From Variovorax sp. YR216 (GTDB taxonomy: Bacteria; Pseudomonadota; Gammaproteobacteria; Burkholderiales; Burkholderiaceae_C): a stretch of 64,000 bases of DNA. This document shows positions 9,547 to 22,280 of this stretch, one piece after another. Where the stretch lies: NCBI RefSeq assembly GCF_900107745.1, contig NZ_FNRO01000010.1:142901-206900 (forward strand), in the 5' to 3' direction. The stretch's first letter is position 1. The number at the start of each line of letters is the position of its first letter. The notes beneath the pieces were generated by a model that saw only the letters and a program-made list of their open reading frames with translations, searched no databases and was not told where the DNA came from. Position numbers and translations under genes: made by a program.

Positions 9547-11024
9547 CAGTGCTCCTGCACCGGGAAGGCGGAATACTTCTTCACGATGCCGGCGAGCTCG
9601 TTGTTCACCTTGCACTGCTTCAGCGAGAACGACGAGAGGACCTGATCGATCTGCGATTCGGACAAGTCCTTGAACAGTCGGGCGTAGGTCTGCTGCATCA
9701 GCGCGCTGGTGTAGAAGCAGAGCACCGCCGAGCTGAAGCACTTGCGGTTGTAGACCTGGGTGATGCTGTCGTCGCCGATGACGTCGTAGATCTGCTGCGC
9801 GAGCTTCCCGGTTTCCTGCTTCACTGGCGTCTGGGGCATCCACACCATCCAGTCGTCGGCGCCGAGCTGAACCTTCTTCCGGATGAAGTCACCAACCCGC
9901 TGCTGGTACTCCGATTCGGGGTCGAGGGTCACCAGGCCCATCACGCCGACGTCCTTGTAGGTCCAGGTGGTCCAGTGCGCGCCATGACGCTCGAAGATGC
10001 CGATCTGGTCGTCCATGGCGCGCAGGCGGTCGGGCACCTCTGCGGCGCCGCCGTTGTAGACCGATCCGAACTCCCCGACCCACAGGGGAACGCTGTGCTT
10101 CTTCGTGAACACGGTGCCTTCGTGGTTCGTGAACTCAAGTTCCTGCCTCGCCAGGTCCCAGTGCTCGGGGCCATCGCTTCGGGGCTGTCCCGCATCGATC
10201 GTGCCGGGGTACTGGCCCGGGCCGAAGCCCGCGATGGTGTAGTTGTGGCTGCTGTAGACGAGGTTGTCCGCGAACGGTGCTTCCAGGCCGCTGAACAGGT
10301 AGGAATACCGATCGCCTTCGAGAAAGATGATGTGCTTGGGATCGATCTCCCTCACCGCGGCGACGGCGCGTCGGTAGACCGTGTTCATCAGCTCCCAGTC
10401 CGGACGGTAGTTCTTGTGGATGTTCCAGGGCAGGTCGCCGAACTGGTTGTTCACGCAGGGCTCGTTCATCAGGTTGAAGCCCGCGACGACGGCCTCGTCC
10501 TTGTAGCGCCTCGCGATCTCCTTCCACAGCGCAACGAACCGGTCCTGGTAGTGCGAGTGGTTCCAGAACAGGCTGTGCCTGTTGGCATTGTCCGAATGCC
10601 AATGCACGTTCTGCCAGCCCTGGACGGCGTGGAGATCGAGGATGGCGTAGAGGCCGTGCTTCTCGCACCAGCGCAGCACCTGCGTCAGCCGCTGGAACCC
10701 GGCTTCCTTGTAGACGAAGGGCTTGTTGTCGTCCTCGAAATGCCGGTAGTTCAGCGGGAGCCGGACCACCGTGGTGCCAAGGCTCTTGAGGTATTCAATG
10801 TCGGACTCATTGAAGAAGTGATCGTGGAACCGCTCGAAGAAGAACTCGGCCTTCGACTTGCCCAGGACCTCGGCCATCTCGAAGCGCAGCGTGTGCTCCG
10901 CGCCGGAGAACCCGTTGATGAAGTCCTCCATGTTCATCCAGCCGCCGACGCAGGTGCCCCGGAGGCGCACGCTCTTGCCTCGGGCGTCGACGATCTGGTT
11001 GGCCTTCACGCTCAGAAAATCCAT
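9546..11024 (-). CDS. GH5 family glycoside hydrolase (glucan/xylan-type endo- or exo-glycosidase)
   Basis: The 492-residue protein is a clan A TIM-barrel hydrolase of the GH5 type. The acid/base is E188 in FNLMNEPCVN and the nucleophile is E318 in PLWVGEFGS; VVRLPLNYRHF, LDLHAVQGWQN and HNYTIAGFG are further family motifs. It starts directly in the catalytic domain with no signal peptide, so it is predicted cytoplasmic and should act on short oligosaccharides brought in by the ABC importer. The C-terminal 100 residues, after about 390, fall outside the usual barrel and are rich in Gln and Lys; I do not recognise them. The start at 11024 lies 18 bp after the ABC ATPase stop. Confidence 0.85.
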   Translation of the reverse strand: MDFLSVKANQIVDARGKSVRLRGTCVGGWMNMEDFINGFSGAEHTLRFEMAEVLGKSKAEFFFERFHDHFFNESDIEYLKSLGTTVVRLPLNYRHFEDDNKPFVYKEAGFQRLTQVLRWCEKHGLYAILDLHAVQGWQNVHWHSDNANRHSLFWNHSHYQDRFVALWKEIARRYKDEAVVAGFNLMNEPCVNNQFGDLPWNIHKNYRPDWELMNTVYRRAVAAVREIDPKHIIFLEGDRYSYLFSGLEAPFADNLVYSSHNYTIAGFGPGQYPGTIDAGQPRSDGPEHWDLARQELEFTNHEGTVFTKKHSVPLWVGEFGSVYNGGAAEVPDRLRAMDDQIGIFERHGAHWTTWTYKDVGVMGLVTLDPESEYQQRVGDFIRKKVQLGADDWMVWMPQTPVKQETGKLAQQIYDVIGDDSITQVYNRKCFSSAVLCFYTSALMQQTYARLFKDLSESQIDQVLSSFSLKQCKVNNELAGIVKKYSAFPVQEH

Positions 11025-11042
11025 TGGTGCTGCTCCTGTTGA

Positions 11043-12104
<1,062 letters not shown>

Positions 12105-12174
12105 TGATTGATCCTTGTCAGTTCTCGATGGCACTGTGCGCCACCCGCATCGCATGAAACCGGCACAGCCGAGG

Positions 12175-12277
12175 CCAGGAACCCCGCGGAACCGGCTTTG
12201 CCGGGCCGCCGGGGTTGCCCCCTGCAAGGGGGTGCCCGAGCCACACGAAGTGGGCGAGGCTGGGGGTGGGTTTCATC
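12175..12277. repeat. Intergenic hairpin repeat, Comamonadaceae-type
   Basis: The 173-bp gap between the second permease gene and the ATPase gene holds a strongly structured GC-rich segment. Two small perfect hairpins are visible: CCGGC-TTT-GCCGG at 12192-12204 and CCCCCT-GCA-AGGGGG at 12218-12232. From memory, intergenic sequence of this kind, pairing a CCGGC hairpin with a CCCCCTGCAAGGGGG hairpin, recurs in Comamonadaceae genomes; I saw no second copy in this window. It could lower expression of downstream operon genes or stabilise the upstream mRNA. Confidence 0.55.
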
Positions 12278-13129
12278 TCAGCCTTTGACAGAGCCGGAGG
12301 TCAGGCCGGCCACGATGTGCTTCTGGGCAGCAAAGAACATGATCACGGCCGGAAGGATCGTGAGCGTGATGAATGCCAGCACCAGGTTCCAGTCGGTGGA
12401 GAACTCGCCCTGGTACGCCATGATCCCGAGCGGCCAGGTGTAGAGCGTCTCGCGGTTGAAGACCACGAGCGGCAGCAGGTAGGAGTTCCAGCTGTGCACG
12501 AAGACGATCACCGCCACCGTCGCCAGGATGGGCCTCGACAGCGGCAGCACGATGTGCCAGAAGAACCTGAAGTAGCCGCAGCCGTCGATGAGCGCCGCCT
12601 CGAACAGTTCCGCCGGCAGTTGCTTGAAGTAGTTGCGGAACAGCAGGATGCTCGACGCCAGGCCGAAGGCGACCTGCGGCAGGACGACGCCCCAGTAGTT
12701 GTCGAGCAGGCCCAGGTCCCGGATCTGGATGAACAGCGGCAGGATCGCGGTCGCCGCAGGGAACATCAATCCGAGAAGCAGGTAGTTGACGAGGAAGGTC
12801 GAGCCGAAGAACTGGATGTGCACGAACACGAACGCCGCCATCGCCGAGACCATCACCGTCAGGATGACCGTCAGCACCGCGATCACGGCGGAATTCCCCA
12901 TCAGTTGCCAGTAGCGGCTCCCGCCCAGGATGTCCCAGTAGTTGCGCCATTCCCATTGCGCCGGAAATCCGAAGGGATTGACGCGCAGGTCCCCGAGGGT
13001 CTTGAAGCCGCCGAGGACGGTGGCGACCAAAGGGATCAGCACCAGCCCGGCGACGAGGAACAGCGCCGCATAGCGCACGACCGGCGACATGGCCGCGGAC
13101 TTCGGCGCGGATGAATCGTGACTAGTCAT
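12278..13129 (-). CDS. Carbohydrate ABC transporter permease (MalG-like)
   Basis: The 283-residue inner-membrane protein has six predicted hydrophobic segments and the permease EAA loop EAALIDGCGYFRFFWHIVLPLSRP, which docks to the ATPase. This is the MalG/LacG partner of the CUT1 family. It overlaps the preceding permease gene by 8 bp, which suggests co-translation. The sugar is not identified. The operon context (GH3, GH5, xylose genes) favours xylo- or gluco-oligosaccharides. Confidence 0.92.
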   Translation of the reverse strand: MTSHDSSAPKSAAMSPVVRYAALFLVAGLVLIPLVATVLGGFKTLGDLRVNPFGFPAQWEWRNYWDILGGSRYWQLMGNSAVIAVLTVILTVMVSAMAAFVFVHIQFFGSTFLVNYLLLGLMFPAATAILPLFIQIRDLGLLDNYWGVVLPQVAFGLASSILLFRNYFKQLPAELFEAALIDGCGYFRFFWHIVLPLSRPILATVAVIVFVHSWNSYLLPLVVFNRETLYTWPLGIMAYQGEFSTDWNLVLAFITLTILPAVIMFFAAQKHIVAGLTSGSVKG

Positions 13130-14069
13130 GGCGCATCAGGACCCGCTTGTAGCCAAAGGCGAAGACCACGCAGATGATGAACAGGACAACGCCGACGGCA
13201 CTGCCGAAGCCGATCTCCATCCGAGTGACACCGTAGTTGTAGAGGAAGGTCACCATCGTCTGCGTGCTGTCGGACGGACCGCCCTTGGTCAGCGGCATGA
13301 TGAGATCGAACAGCTGGATCGAGCCGAGGATCGCGAAGAACACCGACAGCCTGATCGTCGAACCCAGCAACGGAACCGTGATCCGGCTGAAGATCTGCCA
13401 GCGCGACGCGCCGTCGATGCGGGCCGCCTCGTACAGGCTTCGATCGATCTGCTGCAATCCGGCGATGTACAGGATCATGTGGAAGCCGAAGTACTTCCAG
13501 ATCACGACGATCAGGATGGCGTACATGGCGAGGTCGGGCTCGGACAGCACGTAGGGTGCGGTCCCTCCGAAAGATTCCCAGATCTTCGCCAGCAAGCCGT
13601 AGTCGCCGTCGTAGACGAAGCGCCAGATCAGGCCGGCCGCGATCTCCGCCAGGATGTAGGGCAGGAAGAAGATCAACCTGAACGTGGTCGTGCCGATGAC
13701 CCGGTCGGCCAGCAGCACCGCCATCGCCAGCGCCAATGGCAACTGCACCGCCAGCGACCCCACGATGATCAGCAGGTTGTTGCCAAGGGCGATATGGAAC
13801 GCGGGGTTGCGGAAGAGGTCCACGAAGTTCCGCAGGCCGACGAAATTCGTGGGAACGCCATAGCCGTTCCAGTTGAAGAAGCTGTACCAGCCGGCCGCGC
13901 CCATCGGGAAGGCAACGAACAAGGTGAACAGCAGAATGGCCGGCGGAAGAAAGAACAGCACCACTGTGGTCGTGCCGCCGGTCCGCCTGGATGGTTTGCG
14001 GCGCCAGGCCCGCGACCAGCCCGTCGGGGCGGCGGGCATGGTGCCTGCACTGTGATCGATCGTCGTCAC
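13122..14069 (-). CDS. Carbohydrate ABC transporter permease (MalF-like)
   Basis: The 315-residue protein has a charged cytoplasmic N-terminus of about 35 residues followed by six membrane segments and the EAA motif YEAARIDGASRWQIFSRITVP. It is the MalF/UgpA-type partner of the downstream permease and should form the translocation pore with it. It starts 42 bp after the binding-protein gene, and a GGAGG-like ribosome binding site is visible upstream. Confidence 0.92.
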   Translation of the reverse strand: MTTIDHSAGTMPAAPTGWSRAWRRKPSRRTGGTTTVVLFFLPPAILLFTLFVAFPMGAAGWYSFFNWNGYGVPTNFVGLRNFVDLFRNPAFHIALGNNLLIIVGSLAVQLPLALAMAVLLADRVIGTTTFRLIFFLPYILAEIAAGLIWRFVYDGDYGLLAKIWESFGGTAPYVLSEPDLAMYAILIVVIWKYFGFHMILYIAGLQQIDRSLYEAARIDGASRWQIFSRITVPLLGSTIRLSVFFAILGSIQLFDLIMPLTKGGPSDSTQTMVTFLYNYGVTRMEIGFGSAVGVVLFIICVVFAFGYKRVLMRHD

Positions 14070-14111
14070 GCTGGATTCCTCCCTGCGCTTGTGTCGTGGT
14101 CGCGCGATCGC

Positions 14112-15389
14112 TCAGTTGGTGCTGTTGGCGCGCTGCCAGGCGGCTTGCACGGCAGCCGCGGCTTCCGCCGGCTTCATCTTCCCGGTCGCGAGATCGACCG
14201 AAATGTCGTTGACGACCGCACCGACCGATGGGCCAAGCATCTGGTCGTAATAGATCTGGTGGTAGTGCGACTTCGCGACGTTCTCCGCCAACTGGCGAAG
14301 GATGGGGTTGGCGATCGCGTCCTGCGTGCCATTGACGACGGGGATGTAGGAACCGCGTTGAGCCGGGATGCGCTGGTTGCTGGCCTCCGAGAAGAAGCGC
14401 AGGAATTCGGCAGCCTCTTTCGGCGAGCCCTTGGTGACCAGCCAGCCGTTCATTCCGCCGAGGGTGTCGCTCGGGTCGCCCTTGCCGCCCGCCACGGCCG
14501 GGAACGGGAACCATCCCAGCTTGTCCTCGGGAATGCCGAGCTTGTTCGCGGAGTTCGCCTTCATCGAGCCGAGCATCGAGTTCAGCTGGAGGACCATGGC
14601 GCCCTTGCCGTCGCCGAACTGACCCGAAGACTGGGGAAACGTTGCGCCAAGGTAGCCCGGCTGGAACGGCTTCAGATCCGTGAGCTGCTGGAACAAGGTG
14701 CCTGCCTGGACGAAGGGATCGCTCGCAAAGCCCTTGCCTTCGCCCTGCATGGCGGATTCGAAAGCACCCTTGCCGCCGATTCGCAATGCCAGGTGCGACC
14801 AATAGAAGTGCAGCGGCCACTTGTCACCACCGCCCACGATGATCGGCGTGGTTCCCGAGTCCTTGATCTTCTTCACTGCGCCGAGCAGGTCGTCCCAGGT
14901 CTTGATCGACCCTGCGTCCACGCCGGCCTTCGCGAAGAGGTCCTTGTTGTAGAAGAACCCGACCTGGCCCAACTGCAGCGGCACGCCATAGACCTTGCCG
15001 TTGACCGTAAAGGCCTGCAGCGCGGCCGGCATGAAGCTTTCGCGCCACTTCGCATCCATGGGCGCCGACAGGTCCTCGACGACACCGGCCTTGATCTGGT
15101 CGCGCATCGTTCCGCCGCCCCAGCTGTACAGGATGTTCGGCCGGTCCGGCGACTGCAGGAGCGTCGTCAGCTTCTTCTTGTACGACTCGTTCTCGAGGTA
15201 CTGGATCTCGACCTTGACGCCGGGGTGCGTCGATTCGAAACGCCGTGCAACGTCGTTGTAGAAGGCGCCGGTCTCGGGGTTCTGGTCCACGTGCATCAGG
15301 CGAACCGTCGTGTCGGCGAGAACACTCGCTGAGGACAGCCACATTCCCGCGGCGACCAGCGCAGAAGCAGCCAACTTGATGTTTCTCAT
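14112..15389 (-). CDS. Extracellular sugar-binding protein of the ABC importer
   Basis: The 425-residue protein is a family 1 solute-binding protein. It starts with a Sec signal peptide (MRNIKLAASALVAAGMWLSS, cleavage likely after SVLA) and shows the usual lobes, with VPLQLGQVGFFYNKDLF, a TWDDLL block and GGMNGWLVTKGSP. It captures the transported saccharide in the periplasm. I took the ATG at 15389, preceded by GGAGACACG as ribosome binding site. It is the first gene of the long minus-strand sugar operon, and an inverted repeat sits 11-33 bp upstream of its start. Confidence 0.93.
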   Translation of the reverse strand: MRNIKLAASALVAAGMWLSSASVLADTTVRLMHVDQNPETGAFYNDVARRFESTHPGVKVEIQYLENESYKKKLTTLLQSPDRPNILYSWGGGTMRDQIKAGVVEDLSAPMDAKWRESFMPAALQAFTVNGKVYGVPLQLGQVGFFYNKDLFAKAGVDAGSIKTWDDLLGAVKKIKDSGTTPIIVGGGDKWPLHFYWSHLALRIGGKGAFESAMQGEGKGFASDPFVQAGTLFQQLTDLKPFQPGYLGATFPQSSGQFGDGKGAMVLQLNSMLGSMKANSANKLGIPEDKLGWFPFPAVAGGKGDPSDTLGGMNGWLVTKGSPKEAAEFLRFFSEASNQRIPAQRGSYIPVVNGTQDAIANPILRQLAENVAKSHYHQIYYDQMLGPSVGAVVNDISVDLATGKMKPAEAAAAVQAAWQRANSTN

Positions 15390-15399
15390 CGTGTCTCCA

Positions 15400-15422
15400 A
15401 TTTGTATGATGGCCGAACAAAT
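15400..15422. promoter_or_regulatory. Inverted repeat, candidate ROK-regulator operator
   Basis: ATTTGT (15400-15405) and ACAAAT (15417-15422) form a 6-bp inverted repeat with an 11-bp spacer in the 146-bp gap between the divergent ROK gene and the sugar operon. It ends 11 bp before the binding-protein start codon. The AT-rich arms stand out in this GC-rich region. ROK repressors such as NagC and XylR bind AT-rich inverted repeats, so this is a plausible operator; direct evidence is only the symmetry and position. Confidence 0.5.
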
Positions 15423-15535
15423 GTGCCATCGGGCCGTGGCGAGGTCACTAGGGAATACGCTGACAGTGCCAGAATTCCCGGTTGGCGCTACGCTTGCACC
15501 TGTTTCCGCTGAGCCAATGATGGCCAAGGATCGCC

Positions 15536-16858
15536 ATGAACCATCTGAAAAATCGAAGCGAAAGATCATTGATTCGACCAGCAGTCGTAAAGCGCCTCAG
15601 GGCTCCGAAGGAGGAGATTCCCTCGTCGGTGCCGGCGCCGGCGCCAGTGAAGGGGGACCAGGCGCTCGTCAAGAGCATCAACCGCATCGCCTTGCTTCGC
15701 CTGCTCCGCGAGCACGCCGGCATCTCGCGCGCGGGGCTGTCCGAGCGCAGCGGCCTGACACGATCCACCGTCAGCCTGCTCATCAAGGAACTCATCGACG
15801 AAGGGTGGCTGGTCGAGGCGGACGCATTCGTCACCGGCACCGTCGGACGCCGGCCGACGCCCTTGAAGCTCGCCGGGAAGGACATGGTCTTGCTTGGCGT
15901 CGATCTCGGGCCAGACGCGGTCCAGGTGGTCGCGACGTCGATCCACGGCGAAATTCTCGAGGCAAGCCAGGCTGGCCTTCGGTCGAAGGATCCGGACGAG
16001 GCATGCCACCAGCTCGTCGAGATGGCCACCGCGCTTTCCGCCAAGATGGCGCGCGGCGGTTTGCGTCTGCTGGGCATCGGCGTCGGGCTGCATGGCCCGG
16101 TCGACAAGCGTTCGGGCATGCTGGAATTCGCGCCGAACATCGGCTGGCGCCATGTCGAGATCGGCCGCCGGCTTGGGGCGGAACTCGCACAGGCGGGCCT
16201 GGCCGACGTCCCTGTCTACTATCACAACGAAGCCGATCTGGCCGCCGTCGGCGAGACCGAGTTCTGCGAAAGACCGGTCGACGATCCCCTGGTCTACGTC
16301 AGCTGCGGCGTCGGGGTCGGCGCGGGCATCATCCTCAACCACGCGCTGTTCACGGGCGCCAGCGGTTCAGCGGGCGAGATCGGCCACACGACGCTCGTGA
16401 TCGAAGGGCAGCCCTGCTCGTGCGGTCGCCTCGGATGTGCGGAGGCGTATATCGGGCTCAAGGCCATCGCAGCCTCTGCCGGGTGCTTTCAGGGCGATGC
16501 GATCGACAGGCGGGCGCTGCGCGCGCGCATGAGCAGCCGCGATCCGGCGACCCGGGCCGCTTTCGCGAAGGCGGGCGCCTATCTCGGCGTGCTGCTCCAG
16601 AACGCCTGGACGACGTTCAACCCGCAGGTGATCGTCCTGGGTGGCGAGACGGTGACGCTCGGCGGAGACACGCTGCTCGACGCAGCCACCGACGTACTTT
16701 CCCGTTATGCGCAAAGGGCCGGCCTGACGGCGCCCGTGGTGAAGACGGCGCGGTATTCCGATCTTGCGACCGCCGTTGGCGGCGCCGCCTACGCCTTGCA
16801 CGCGATGCTCAATCCGCACCAGCCGGCGCTGCATTCGCAATACGTGGCAGCCAGTTAG
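15536..16858 (+). CDS. ROK-family transcriptional regulator
   Basis: The 440-residue protein combines an N-terminal winged HTH (about 45-110, with LLREHAGISRAGLSERSGLTRSTVS) with a C-terminal ROK sugar-kinase-like domain. The ROK zinc motif is visible as CSCGRLGCAEAY, following GSAGEIGHTTL. Proteins of the NagC/XylR type repress sugar operons and release DNA on binding sugar. It is divergent from the hemicellulose operon and is the obvious local regulator. The N-terminal 40 residues are a basic and Pro-rich extension of unknown role. The ATG at 15536 has AAGGA six bases upstream. Confidence 0.9.
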   Translation: MNHLKNRSERSLIRPAVVKRLRAPKEEIPSSVPAPAPVKGDQALVKSINRIALLRLLREHAGISRAGLSERSGLTRSTVSLLIKELIDEGWLVEADAFVTGTVGRRPTPLKLAGKDMVLLGVDLGPDAVQVVATSIHGEILEASQAGLRSKDPDEACHQLVEMATALSAKMARGGLRLLGIGVGLHGPVDKRSGMLEFAPNIGWRHVEIGRRLGAELAQAGLADVPVYYHNEADLAAVGETEFCERPVDDPLVYVSCGVGVGAGIILNHALFTGASGSAGEIGHTTLVIEGQPCSCGRLGCAEAYIGLKAIAASAGCFQGDAIDRRALRARMSSRDPATRAAFAKAGAYLGVLLQNAWTTFNPQVIVLGGETVTLGGDTLLDAATDVLSRYAQRAGLTAPVVKTARYSDLATAVGGAAYALHAMLNPHQPALHSQYVAAS

Positions 16859-16871
16859 TTCGACGTTCGAA

Positions 16872-18068
16872 TTAATTGGCTCGACTGGCCGCGTGCGGCA
16901 AATAGCGCACCGACAACACCCCTTCGATCGCCCCGATGTCGTCGAGCACCGCGCCGCCCACCGCGCTGTCCACGTCCACCAGCGTGTAGGCCATGTCGCC
17001 GCGCGACTTGTTGACCATGTTGTGGATGTTCAGGCCCGCCTGCGCCATGGCGGTGGAGATCTGACCGAGCATGTTCGGCACGTTGGCGTTCGCGATCGCG
17101 ACCCGGTAGGCGGATTCGCGCGCCATCGTCACGCCGGGGAAGTTCACCGCGTTCGTGATGTTGCCGTTCTCCAGGAAGTCGCTGAGCTGGTCGGCCACCA
17201 TGACAGCGCAGTTTTCTTCGGCCTCGCGGGTGCATGCGCCAAGGTGCGGCAGGCAGATCACGCGCGCGTGCCGATGCAGCTGCGCGCTCGGGAAGTCGCA
17301 CACGTAGTGCCCGAGATGGCCAGAAGTCAGCGCGGCCAGCACCGCCGCGTTGTCCACCACGCCGTCGCGCGAGAAGTTCAGCAGCACGGTGCCCGGGCGC
17401 ATCAGGCCGATGTTGGCGGCGCTGACGAGGTGGCGGGTGGCCTGCATCAGCGGCACGTGCAGGGTCACGAAATGCGCGCTGCGCAGCACCTCGGCGACGC
17501 TGCCGGCCTTCTTCACCTGCGAGGGCAGGCTCCAGGCCGCATCGACCGTGATGTCGGGGTCGTAGCCGAGCACGTTCATGCCGAGCTTGATGGCCGCGTC
17601 GGCCACGAGGCAGCCCACCTTGCCGAGCCCGACCACGCCGAGCGTCTGGCCCGCGAGCTCGAAGCCCGCGAAGGCGCTCTTGCCGCTTTCCACGGTCTTG
17701 TCGAGATCGGCATGCGCGGTGTCGAGCTCATCGACGAAACGCAGCGCGCCCGAGAGCTGGCGCGCGGCCATCAGCATGCCGGCGATCACCAGTTCCTTGA
17801 CCGCATTCGCGTTGGCGCCCGGTGCGTTGAAGACGGGCACGCCGCGCGCGCTCATCGCTTCGACCGGGATGTTGTTGGTGCCGGCGCCGGCACGGGCGAT
17901 GGCGCGCACGCTGGAAGGGATCTCCATCCTGTGCATGTCCGCCGAACGCACCAGCACCGCGTCGGGCAGGGCGATATCAGGGCCAGTGACGTAGTGTTCG
18001 GCCGGCAGCCGGGCCAGGCCCTTGGACGAGATCTGGTTGAGCACCAGGATCTTGAGGCGCTCAGCCAT
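16872..18068 (-). CDS. serA: D-3-phosphoglycerate dehydrogenase (short ACT-domain form)
   Basis: The 398-residue protein oxidises 3-phosphoglycerate to 3-phosphohydroxypyruvate, the first step of serine synthesis. It has an N-terminal substrate domain, an NAD domain with GVVGLGKVG (144-152), the catalytic R234 in NFSRDG and H275 in PHLGACT, and a C-terminal ACT domain (about 325-395, with NVPNMLGQISTAMA). The DVFxxEP segment that carries the catalytic Glu in E. coli SerA reads CDFPSAQL here; I believe this is shared by a bacterial SerA clade. The gene overlaps serC by 8 bp, so the two steps are made together. It converges with the ROK gene across a 13-bp gap. Confidence 0.92.
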   Translation of the reverse strand: MAERLKILVLNQISSKGLARLPAEHYVTGPDIALPDAVLVRSADMHRMEIPSSVRAIARAGAGTNNIPVEAMSARGVPVFNAPGANANAVKELVIAGMLMAARQLSGALRFVDELDTAHADLDKTVESGKSAFAGFELAGQTLGVVGLGKVGCLVADAAIKLGMNVLGYDPDITVDAAWSLPSQVKKAGSVAEVLRSAHFVTLHVPLMQATRHLVSAANIGLMRPGTVLLNFSRDGVVDNAAVLAALTSGHLGHYVCDFPSAQLHRHARVICLPHLGACTREAEENCAVMVADQLSDFLENGNITNAVNFPGVTMARESAYRVAIANANVPNMLGQISTAMAQAGLNIHNMVNKSRGDMAYTLVDVDSAVGGAVLDDIGAIEGVLSVRYLPHAASRAN

Positions 18069-19143
18069 GGCTCGCCTCGAACTCCTTCATGTAGGCCACC
18101 AGCGCCTGCACGCCTTCGATGGGCATCGCGTTGTAGATCGATGCGCGCATGCCGCCGACCGAGCGATGGCCCTTGAGCTGCACCATGCCGCGCGCGTCTG
18201 CGCCCTTGAGGAAGGCCTCGTCCAGCGATTCGTCGCGCAGCTTGAAGGGCACGTTCATCAGCGAGCGGTCTTCGCGCGCCACCGGGTTGTAGAAGAACGA
18301 GGTGGTTTCCAGATGGTCGTACAGCACCGCGGCCTTGCGGCGGTTGTTCGCCTCGATGGCCGGGAGGCCGCCTTGCTGCTCGATCCAGTTGAACACCAGC
18401 CCCGCGATGTAGATCGCGTAGGTGGGCGGGGTGTTGAACATCGAGTCGTTCTCGGCCTGGATCTTGTAGTCGAAGGCCGAAGGCGTGATCGGCAGCGCCT
18501 GCCCGATGAGGTCGTCACGCACGATCACCACCGTCACGCCGGCCGGCCCGATGTTCTTCTGCGCGCCGCCGTAGATGAGGCCGTAGCGGCTCACGTCGAC
18601 CGGCCTGGACATGAAGTTGCTCGACATGTCGGCCACCAGCGGCACGTCGCCGGTGTCGGGCGTCCAGTGGTATTCGACGCCGCCGATGGTTTCGTTCGAG
18701 CAGATGTGCACGTAGGCGGCCTTGGGGTCGAGCTTCCAGGTCTCCTGCCTGGGCACGCTCGTGTAGCCGTCCTTCTCGCTGCTGGCGGCCACGTTGACCT
18801 TGCAGTACTTCTTCGTTTCCTTGATCGACTTCTTCGACCACTCGCCGGTGTCGATGTAGTCCGCGCTCTCCCGGCCGCGCAGCATGTTCATCGGAACGAT
18901 CGCGTTCTCCGCGATCGCGCCGCCCTGCAGGAAGAGCACCTTGTAGTTCTTGGGCACCGCCAGAAGCTCGCGCAGCCGCCTTTCGGCTTCGGCATGGATG
19001 GAGATGAACTCCTTGCCGCGATGGCTCATCTCCATCACCGACATGCCGCTGCCGCGCCAGTCGAGCATCTCGTCCGCGGCCTGCCGCAGCACCGATTCGG
19101 GCAACGTGGCAGGGCCTGCGCTGAAGTTGAAGACACGGGTCAT
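18061..19143 (-). CDS. serC: Phosphoserine aminotransferase
   Basis: The 360-residue PLP enzyme converts 3-phosphohydroxypyruvate and glutamate to phosphoserine and also serves pyridoxine synthesis. It begins RVFNFSAGPATLPESVL, the family hallmark, and the PLP-binding lysine is K196 in YGGAQKNIGPAG. The ending GMRASIYNAMP is typical and the length matches the family. The start at 19143 follows a gap of about 190 bp to the divergent autotransporter, which should hold both promoters. It is followed directly by serA on the same transcript. Confidence 0.96.
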   Translation of the reverse strand: MTRVFNFSAGPATLPESVLRQAADEMLDWRGSGMSVMEMSHRGKEFISIHAEAERRLRELLAVPKNYKVLFLQGGAIAENAIVPMNMLRGRESADYIDTGEWSKKSIKETKKYCKVNVAASSEKDGYTSVPRQETWKLDPKAAYVHICSNETIGGVEYHWTPDTGDVPLVADMSSNFMSRPVDVSRYGLIYGGAQKNIGPAGVTVVIVRDDLIGQALPITPSAFDYKIQAENDSMFNTPPTYAIYIAGLVFNWIEQQGGLPAIEANNRRKAAVLYDHLETTSFFYNPVAREDRSLMNVPFKLRDESLDEAFLKGADARGMVQLKGHRSVGGMRASIYNAMPIEGVQALVAYMKEFEASHG

Positions 19144-19334
19144 CGTGAAATCTCCACGGGGTGCGGGCGTGCACCGTAGCGCATCGGCGGAAGTCCGACA
19201 AGTGGCCTTTGGTGCTGGTTGTTGCGCATTTGCCAGCAGGCGTACACCGTTTCGCCAAGGTGCACTAAGCTGATTCGCGGTGGTGCGCCGCGGGAGCGGC
19301 GCGACGGGAACAGGCCTTGGATCAAGGAAGCTGC

Positions 19335-22274
<2,940 letters not shown>

Positions 22275-22280
22275 GCGCGA

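Noticed and set aside
13126..14820. 564-codon minus-strand frame overlapping the permease and binding-protein genes
   Set aside because: Out of frame with two well-defined ABC genes and without motifs.
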